Below are positions 58,900-64,000 of a stretch of DNA of 64,000 nucleotides, piece by piece. The stretch comes from Cytobacillus depressus (GTDB lineage Bacteria; Bacillota; Bacilli; Bacillales; Cytobacillaceae), in assembly GCF_008923245.1 (NCBI RefSeq), contig NZ_WBOS01000004.1, forward strand, positions 1 to 64,000. Direction: 5' to 3'. The position numbers and the translations under genes were made by a program. The notes under the pieces were generated by a model. It made no database searches. It was not told the DNA's origin and worked only from the letters and a program-made list of their open reading frames with translations. Position 1 is the first letter of the stretch. The number at the start of each line of letters is the position of its first letter.

Positions 58900-60258
58900 A
58901 TGAGAATCCATGAATTTCAGGAAAAGCTTTTTATTCTTGGAGAGCAGCACGGCTTTATGGATTTGGAGCTTCATTATGAAAAGGAAGAGAAATTCAAGTG
59001 CAGCTTATTTAAAGGAGAAATTGATTCTTACGTCAGCTCCGAAATAGCCGGTGTTTCTTTTCGAGGGGTTATAAATGGGAAAATGGGCAGTGCCTATACG
59101 GAGAGATTGGATGAGGATTCAATCGAATTTCTCATTGAGAATGCAAAAGAAAATGCTGAATTGAATGAAGATCCGATTCAAACAGATTTATTTAAAGGTA
59201 GTAACACCTATCCTGAAGAATGCTTTTATTCGAACGAATTGGCTAAAGTCACCATACCGGAAAAAATTGCACTTTTAAAGGAAATTGAAAGTTGTATTTA
59301 TGCGTATGATGAAAGGGTCACGGGAACAAATTATTTTACCCTTGAAAGTGGAGAAACAGAGCGCGCGATTATTAATAGCAAAGGACTCTCCCTTCAGGAA
59401 AGGCAGAACCATATTGGAATCATTATATCTGTTGTTGTTAAGCAAGGAGAAGAAATAAAAACGGGTTTATATATTAATGTGTCAAGGGATTTCTCTTCCT
59501 TCGTTTCTGAACAAATTGCCAAGCAAGCTGTAGAGGAAGCACTCTCCCAGCTAAATGCCCGTTCAGTTGAAAGTAAACGTTATCCGGTCATATTGCGTAA
59601 CCAAGCGGCAGGAAGCTTACTTCAAACCTTTTCACCTATTTTCTCTGCTGAAAGTGTCCAAAAAGGCAGGTCCCTTCTTAAAGATAAGGAAGGTGAAACG
59701 ATTGCTGTTCCATTCCTTCACATTGAAGATGATCCATTTTTAGAAAATGGGCTATTTAGTAAAACCTTTGATAGTGAAGGAGTAGCCACAACAAAAAAGG
59801 CAATTGTAAAAGATGGGAAACTCGTTACATTCCTTCATAATCGGAAAACAGCTGAAGAAGCAAAGGTGAAATCAACTGGAAATGCCTATAAATCTTCTTA
59901 TAAAGGATCATTGAACGTTTCACCAACTAATTTTTATATCGTCCCTACTGATAAAAGTTTTGATGAGTTAATCTCATCAGTCGAAGAAGGAATCATCGTA
60001 ACTAATTTGGAAGGTTTGCATTCTGGTGCTGATTCCGTTTCGGGTAATTTTTCATTAGCAGCGAAAGGTTATTTTGTAAAGAATGGAAAAGTCCAATATG
60101 CTGTTAAGCAAATGACCATAGCCGGCAATTTCTTTGAACTACTGAATAACATTGAACAAATCGGTTCTGATTTAGACTTTTCATTCTCGTTTGTCGCACC
60201 TGGATATATTGGTTCACCATCACTTTTAGTAAAGGAATTGGCTGTCACAGTAGAATAA
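58900..60258 (+). CDS. tldE: TldE/PmbA-type partner protein
   Basis: 452-residue PmbA/TldE homologue lacking the HExxxH motif, as expected for the non-catalytic partner. Patterns: VSFRGVINGKMGSAYTERLDEDSIEFLIENAKENAE near 48, SPIFSAESVQKGRSLL near 245 and ENGLFSKTFDSEGVATTKKAIVKDGKLVTFLHNRKTAEEA near 285, plus LHSGADSVSGNFSLAAKGYFVKNGK near 380. Coupled to tldD. Confidence 0.9.
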   Translation: MRIHEFQEKLFILGEQHGFMDLELHYEKEEKFKCSLFKGEIDSYVSSEIAGVSFRGVINGKMGSAYTERLDEDSIEFLIENAKENAELNEDPIQTDLFKGSNTYPEECFYSNELAKVTIPEKIALLKEIESCIYAYDERVTGTNYFTLESGETERAIINSKGLSLQERQNHIGIIISVVVKQGEEIKTGLYINVSRDFSSFVSEQIAKQAVEEALSQLNARSVESKRYPVILRNQAAGSLLQTFSPIFSAESVQKGRSLLKDKEGETIAVPFLHIEDDPFLENGLFSKTFDSEGVATTKKAIVKDGKLVTFLHNRKTAEEAKVKSTGNAYKSSYKGSLNVSPTNFYIVPTDKSFDELISSVEEGIIVTNLEGLHSGADSVSGNFSLAAKGYFVKNGKVQYAVKQMTIAGNFFELLNNIEQIGSDLDFSFSFVAPGYIGSPSLLVKELAVTVE

Positions 60259-60326
60259 CAGATCAGGATGATAGGGTAATATTGCAAAAGTTCTCAATTT
60301 AAAGTTTTGGAAAAAGGTGTGTATAA

Positions 60327-60863
60327 ATGGAGATTTTAGACGGAGATCGCATCATTTTACGTTCTCTTTCGCTAGATGATGCAGAAATGATTGAACGTTA
60401 TGCCAGTGACTATGAATTGGCAAAAACGACTTTAAATATTCCCCACCCCTATCCGAAGGGCTCTGCGAAGGCGTTCGTCGCGAATGTTTTAGAAGAGGAA
60501 ACGGAAGGAAGAAATGTCACATTTGCCATTGTCGGTAAAGAAGATCATAACTTAATTGGCCTTATTGGATTGCGTCCTGTTAAGGCGTATCGCCGCGGTG
60601 AGCTGGGCTATTGGATTGGCAAGCCGTTTTGGGGGAATGGCTATGGAACTGAAGCGGCAAAACTAGTTATTAAATATGGGTTTGAAGCATTAAACTTAAA
60701 TCGCATTTATGCGGCCGCTTTTACAAGTAACCCTGGTTCATGGAGAATAATGGAAAAGTGCGGGATGAAGCATGAAGGCATATTCCGTCATCACGTAATT
60801 AAAGAAGGAAAGCCTCTCGATTTAACGTATTATAGTATTTTAAAAGAGGAATATTTTGGCTGA
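60327..60863 (+). CDS. GNAT acetyltransferase, RimJ/RimL-like
   Basis: 178-residue acetyltransferase with N-terminal GDRIILRSLSLDDAEMIERYASDYELAKTT, the acetyl-CoA-binding segment GELGYWIGKPFWGNGYGTEAAKLVIKYGFEALNLNRIYAAAFTSNPGSWRIMEKCGMKHEGIFRHHVIKEGKPLDLTYYSIL. RimJ/RimL-type family; N-terminal or small-molecule acetylation. ATG with AAAAGGTG upstream. Confidence 0.87.
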   Translation: MEILDGDRIILRSLSLDDAEMIERYASDYELAKTTLNIPHPYPKGSAKAFVANVLEEETEGRNVTFAIVGKEDHNLIGLIGLRPVKAYRRGELGYWIGKPFWGNGYGTEAAKLVIKYGFEALNLNRIYAAAFTSNPGSWRIMEKCGMKHEGIFRHHVIKEGKPLDLTYYSILKEEYFG

Positions 60864-60868
60864 ATAGT

Positions 60869-60911
60869 AAAAATCCCTCATCATAGGCGTTGTGCCTTTG
60901 ATGAGGGATTT
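60869..60911. terminator. bidirectional terminator between acetyltransferase and yetJ-like genes
   Basis: AAATCCCTCATCA / TGATGAGGGATTT stem with A and T runs, plus an inner hairpin AGGCGTTGTGCCTT in the loop. Confidence 0.88.
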
Positions 60912-60921
60912 GTTTGTTACA

Positions 60922-61563
60922 CTAGTCTCTGCTTCCAAGTATTCCAAAAATACGCAGGATACTTATGAACAAGTTAATAAAATCAAGATAGAGATTTAAA
61001 GCCATTAATGGCACTTCCTCAGCTGTAACACCGTAATGCTTCATACGGTTAAAATCAAATAAAACATATCCACTGAATACAAGTACACCAATAAAAGAGA
61101 AGGCAAGCATCCCTGTTGAACTTAGCGGCCAAAAAATGTTAAAGATTGAAATGGCAATGAGTGCAAATAGTGCAGCCATCAGCATTCCACCCAAGAAGGT
61201 TAAATCACGCTTTGTAGTTGTCGCATAAATCGCTAGCCCTGTAAAAACGGTGGTTGTAGTTGCAAGTGCGAGCAATACAGGGTTCGGACCGATCGTTGCA
61301 AGATAATGCGAAATGATCGGATAAGTGGTCACTCCAGAAATAAATGTGAAAGCAAACAGGAATGAATAGGACATCGCCTTTTTTCTGCGAATTAGAAATG
61401 CAAATAAGAGCATGCCAATTTCAAGAATAACGAGCGGCATAAACATAGCGGGAGGAACGAACACACCTGCCATTGTGCCGATAAAGGCAATCCCAAGAGA
61501 AATAGCAAATGTTCTTAAAACGGCGGCTAAATGACTGTGGTTTGCTGTTTGTTGTACATACAT
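60922..61563 (-). CDS. Bax inhibitor-1 family protein, YetJ-like
   Basis: 213-residue protein with seven hydrophobic segments, TMBIM/BI-1 pattern GVTTYPIISHYLATIGPNPVLLALATTTTVFTGLAIYATTTKRDLTFLGGML near 75-125 and C-terminal DFNRMKHYGVTAEEVPLMALNLYLDFINLFISILRIFG, whose acidic residues form the pH-sensing gate in B. subtilis YetJ. It forms a pH-dependent calcium leak in that family. ATG with GAGGTGA upstream. Confidence 0.9.
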   Translation of the reverse strand: MYVQQTANHSHLAAVLRTFAISLGIAFIGTMAGVFVPPAMFMPLVILEIGMLLFAFLIRRKKAMSYSFLFAFTFISGVTTYPIISHYLATIGPNPVLLALATTTTVFTGLAIYATTTKRDLTFLGGMLMAALFALIAISIFNIFWPLSSTGMLAFSFIGVLVFSGYVLFDFNRMKHYGVTAEEVPLMALNLYLDFINLFISILRIFGILGSRD

Positions 61564-61634
61564 ATTTTTTCACCTCATTGTGAGTCTTCTTATTTAAACT
61601 ATACGTTTGTCCTGAAAAAGAGTTTCAAAAAAAT

Positions 61635-62012
61635 TTATTTTTCTTTTAAAAGGTCACGAATTTCAGTTAGAAGAACTTCCTTTTTATCTACTTCAGCTGC
61701 TGCACGCTGCGGTTCTTCCTGCTTTTTAAAGCGTTTATTAATGATTTTCACAAAAATGTAAATCGAAAAAGCAATGATGACGAAGTCCAAAATCGTTTGA
61801 GCGAAAGCTCCAATTTTCACCTCGGCAGTGCCCACTGTGATGACGAGCTGTTTTGTTAAATCGACTCCGCCGACGAGAAGCCCAACGAGCGGCATAATAA
61901 TATCCTCGACAAGGGAAGAGACAATTTTGCCGAAAGCAGCTCCTATAATAACCCCAACGGCGAGGTCTAAAACATTTCCTTTTAATGCGAACTTTTTAAA
62001 TTCATTCAGCAT
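61635..62012 (-). CDS. mscL: large-conductance mechanosensitive channel
   Basis: 125-residue protein with N-terminal amphipathic [46 protein letters not shown] (pore helix), second helix [20 protein letters not shown], and a C-terminal bundle helix [18 protein letters not shown] pentameric channel that opens at high membrane tension and releases solutes. The ATG at 62012 follows AGAAAGGTG; the longer frame upstream adds a 20-residue extension without a site. Confidence 0.94.
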   Translation of the reverse strand: MLNEFKKFALKGNVLDLAVGVIIGAAFGKIVSSLVEDIIMPLVGLLVGGVDLTKQLVITVGTAEVKIGAFAQTILDFVIIAFSIYIFVKIINKRFKKQEEPQRAAAEVDKKEVLLTEIRDLLKEK

Positions 62013-62106
62013 AGTTTGAAAAAACACCTTTCTTACAAAATTAACGTCTATTATACTATGGAGCTCAATCAAAATGCTAGGTCATATAGACTTAAAAATG
62101 ATGCCA

Positions 62107-62135
62107 TTGACAGCCATTCGTATTTTCCTTATAGT
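62107..62135 (+). promoter_or_regulatory. sigma-A promoter of queF
   Basis: TTGACA (62107-62112), 17-bp spacer, TATAGT (62130-62135), about 35 bp upstream of the riboswitch aptamer. Confidence 0.85.
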
Positions 62136-62170
62136 AACTATGACAATTAAATGAATTCCTGTATATACGG

Positions 62171-62205
62171 GAGAGGTTCATAGCAGCACCCTCTATAAAA
62201 AACTA
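62171..62205 (+). ncRNA. preQ1-I riboswitch aptamer
   Basis: Agrees with the preQ1-I consensus: AGAGGTTCATAGC, then CACCCTCT (P1 arm) and the A-rich tail ATAAAAAACTA that folds back as the pseudoknot. Located between a sigma-A promoter and queF. It senses the queuosine precursor preQ1, the product of QueF, giving end-product feedback. Confidence 0.92.
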
Positions 62206-62225
62206 TGGCTTTGATTGCAAATGTC

Positions 62226-62258
62226 AACCATATCCTATAGAGAGGATATGGTTTTTTT
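62226..62258 (+). terminator. riboswitch expression-platform terminator
   Basis: AACCATATCC / GGATATGGTT 10-bp stem followed by seven T residues, about 20 nt after the aptamer. Ligand binding would favour it and reduce queF transcription. Confidence 0.88.
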
Positions 62259-62307
62259 ATGCAGAGCCTCTTCAATAGATTCGGGATCATTATGGGAGGT
62301 TTTTTTC

Positions 62308-62805
62308 GTGACTGGAAGAAAGAACGAGGAATTAACAGACTTAACGCTATTAGGTAATCAAGGGACGAAATATTTATTTGATTACGATCCAACGATATTG
62401 GAATCATTCGATAATAAGCACCCAAATCGGGATTACTTTGTGAAATTTAACTGCCCTGAGTTTACAAGTCTTTGCCCGATTACTGGCCAGCCAGATTTTG
62501 CAACAATTTATATTAGCTATATTCCTGATCAAAAGATGGTAGAAAGTAAGTCTTTAAAGCTGTATTTATTCAGCTTCAGGAATCATGGAGATTTTCACGA
62601 GGATTGCATGAATATTATCATGAATGATTTAATTAAATTAATGGATCCACGCTATATCGAAGTTTGGGGGAAATTCACACCACGAGGCGGTATTTCGATC
62701 GATCCTTATTGCAACTATGGAAAGCCAGGCACAAAATATGAAAAAATGGCTGACTACCGATTGATGAATCATGACTTATATCCTGAAACAGTAGATAATC
62801 GTTAA
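62308..62805 (+). CDS. queF: 7-cyano-7-deazaguanine reductase QueF
   Basis: 165-residue NADPH-dependent enzyme that reduces preQ0 to preQ1 in queuosine synthesis. The catalytic Cys is in [25 protein letters not shown] (Cys56), and the QueF motif [30 protein letters not shown] follows near 92. Single-domain type, the same size as B. subtilis QueF. Start is GTG with GGGAGG seven bases upstream. Controlled by the preQ1 riboswitch at 62171. The other queuosine genes (queC, queD, queE) are not in the window. Confidence 0.95.
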   Translation: MTGRKNEELTDLTLLGNQGTKYLFDYDPTILESFDNKHPNRDYFVKFNCPEFTSLCPITGQPDFATIYISYIPDQKMVESKSLKLYLFSFRNHGDFHEDCMNIIMNDLIKLMDPRYIEVWGKFTPRGGISIDPYCNYGKPGTKYEKMADYRLMNHDLYPETVDNR

Positions 62806-62841
62806 TTGCTATCTATTTGTTCAACTGAAAAATACTCATTG

Positions 62842-62868
62842 AAAAAAGCAGAGAAAATCTGCTTTTTT
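62842..62868 (+). terminator. terminator of queF
   Basis: AAAAAGCAGA / TCTGCTTTTT stem, 5-base loop, T run. Confidence 0.9.
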
Positions 62869-62954
62869 TATTGAACAAATATACTTTCAATGGGAAAATT
62901 AGTAACAATGCAAGAATTATAAACTACATAGATAGGTAAAATAAGGAGGACAAA

Positions 62955-63248
62955 ATGGACAAACATACCCATAAAAAAGATCCTCGGTTTAAAATAGCGG
63001 AAAAGGAAGCATGGATCGGAATTGGACTCGTTCTATTTAATTTTGTATGGTGGTTTGGATTTGCCTATGGAATGGGCTCTGGTCCAGTTGAAAAATACAA
63101 GTACATATTAGGTTTGCCAGCATGGTTTTTCTATAGCTGTGTGGCCGGGTTTATCATTATGATCGTACTTGTAATCATTGTTGTAAAGTTTTTCTTTAAG
63201 GATGTTTCGTTTGATGAGGAAACAGAAGGGGGGACATCTGCGGAATGA
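62955..63248 (+). CDS. YhdT-type small membrane protein, pantothenate symporter partner (DUF997)
   Basis: 97-residue protein with two membrane helices (about 20-40 and 55-79) and the DUF997 pattern AWIGIGLVLFNFVWWFGFAYGMGSGPVEKYKYILGLPAWFFYSC. Members precede panF in many bacteria. ATG with AAGGAGG upstream; the gene overlaps panF by 4 nt (ATGA). Confidence 0.85.
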   Translation: MDKHTHKKDPRFKIAEKEAWIGIGLVLFNFVWWFGFAYGMGSGPVEKYKYILGLPAWFFYSCVAGFIIMIVLVIIVVKFFFKDVSFDEETEGGTSAE

Positions 63249-64000
63249 GCTGGCAAGTATTTACCCCATTAATTACTTTTTTGGTTCTGATTTTTGTTAT
63301 CGGATTTTGGGCAAGTAAACAAGTGAATACATCTAATTCTTTTCTACAGGAATATTTTCTTGGAGGAAGGGAGTTTGGCGGATTTATTTTAGCCATGACG
63401 ATGATAGCTACGTATGGAAGTGCAAGCAGCTTTATTGGTGGACCGGGGATTGCCTATACACAGGGGCTAGGGTGGGTACTGCTCGCCATGTCACAAGTTG
63501 TTACAGGCTATTTTGTCCTAATGGTTCTTGGGAAGAAGTTTGCGATCACGGCAAGAAGATACAATACAGTCACATTAACCGATTTTTTAAAAGAGCGTTA
63601 TAAGAGTAAATGGGTTGTATTTCTATCTTCATTTAGTATTATTGTGTTTCTTTTTTCATCAATGGCTGCCCAATGGGTTGGTGGTGCAAGGCTGATTGAA
63701 TCGCTGACAGGGCTTAGCTATCTCTCTGCTTTATTTATTTTTGCGGTTTCTGTTCTTGTCTATGTGGTTGTCGGCGGCTTTCGTGCTGTTGCTTTAACGG
63801 ACGCTGTTCAAGGTACGATCATGTTTATTGGGACGCTCATTCTTCTGATTGGTGTAATTATTGCAGGGGGAGGAATTCCGAATATTATTAAAGATCTCGC
63901 AGCTGAAAACCCCAATTTAATTAGTCCGTTCGGTTTCGACAGAGGACTGTCTCCTAGTTATGTATCGTCTTTTTGGATTTTAGTTGGTGTCGGTGTTGTT
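63245..64000 (+). CDS. panF: sodium:pantothenate symporter PanF, cut by the window end
   Basis: SSS-family symporter, 252 residues visible of an expected ~480, running off the right edge. Begins MSWQVFTPLITFLVLIFVIG with EYFLGGREFGGFILAMTMIATYGSASSFIGGPGIAYTQGLGWVLLAMSQVVTGYF, the PanF signature. Imports pantothenate (vitamin B5) with sodium. Translationally coupled to the YhdT-like partner. Confidence 0.88.
   Translation, partial: MSWQVFTPLITFLVLIFVIGFWASKQVNTSNSFLQEYFLGGREFGGFILAMTMIATYGSASSFIGGPGIAYTQGLGWVLLAMSQVVTGYFVLMVLGKKFAITARRYNTVTLTDFLKERYKSKWVVFLSSFSIIVFLFSSMAAQWVGGARLIESLTGLSYLSALFIFAVSVLVYVVVGGFRAVALTDAVQGTIMFIGTLILLIGVIIAGGGIPNIIKDLAAENPNLISPFGFDRGLSPSYVSSFWILVGVGVV

Overview
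The window looks like a chromosomal segment of a low-GC, endospore-forming member of the Bacillaceae that is related to, but not the same as, Bacillus subtilis. Evidence: strong purine-rich Shine-Dalgarno sites with many TTG/GTG starts, homologues recognised as B. subtilis types (GltC, GlnK/GlnL, DctBSRP, LiaIHFSR, Vpr, YunB, YkvU, YwcA, YwbO, YkuK, YkhA, YetJ, QueF), CcpA-type cre sites, a preQ1-I riboswitch and several dispersed Bacillaceae intergenic repeats. I see no rRNA, tRNA, CRISPR array, intact transposase or prophage. The assignments come from reading the sequence by eye and from memory of the families; no database was searched.

Layout. 1-420 is a 52-bp tandem repeat array downstream of argH. 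0.5-5.3 kb holds argH, an APC amino-acid permease and an unassigned regulator (minus strand). 5.6-7.3 kb holds a holin-like protein and an rRNA methyltransferase. 7.5-18.9 kb is a glutamate/C4-dicarboxylate block: a DAACS symporter, the glnK-glnL two-component system, NADP-glutamate dehydrogenase divergent from gltC, then dctB divergent from dctS-dctR-dctP. 18.9-28.6 kb is mixed: an unknown membrane protein, a P-loop kinase, an acetate-type symporter pair, a DsbA-like protein, YkuK, a GntR/DUF1648/hydrolase operon and a CoxG-like protein. 28.9-33.4 kb encodes two secreted proteases (Vpr-like subtilase, M6 metalloprotease). 33.5-45.7 kb has YunB, an oxidoreductase, a methionine aminopeptidase, an ECF sigma/anti-sigma pair with its own ECF-type promoter, an MFS pump, a DEAD-box-type helicase, a Rieske flavoprotein and a VanW protein.

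45.9-49.4 kb is a complete liaI-H-F-S-R cell-envelope stress operon. 49.6-64 kb holds a UPF0597 enzyme, a YkvU-like flippase, an acyl-CoA thioesterase, gamma-glutamyltransferase, cardiolipin synthase, tldD-tldE, two GNAT acetyltransferases, YetJ, MscL, queF behind a preQ1 riboswitch, and yhdT-panF cut by the window end.

The clearest functional theme is nitrogen/carbon interchange around glutamate and C4-dicarboxylates (uptake, sensing, amination), with CcpA sites before both DAACS symporters. A second theme is envelope stress and the cell surface (ECF sigma, Lia, secreted proteases, cardiolipin synthase, MscL). I do not find a convincing new multi-gene system. The most unusual points are the alternating two-variant repeat array at the left edge, the apparent CTG start of glnL in a CTGA overlap, a gltC gene paired with gdhA, the dispersed fold-back repeats, and a 13-bp palindrome present three times, once overlapping the liaR stop codon.
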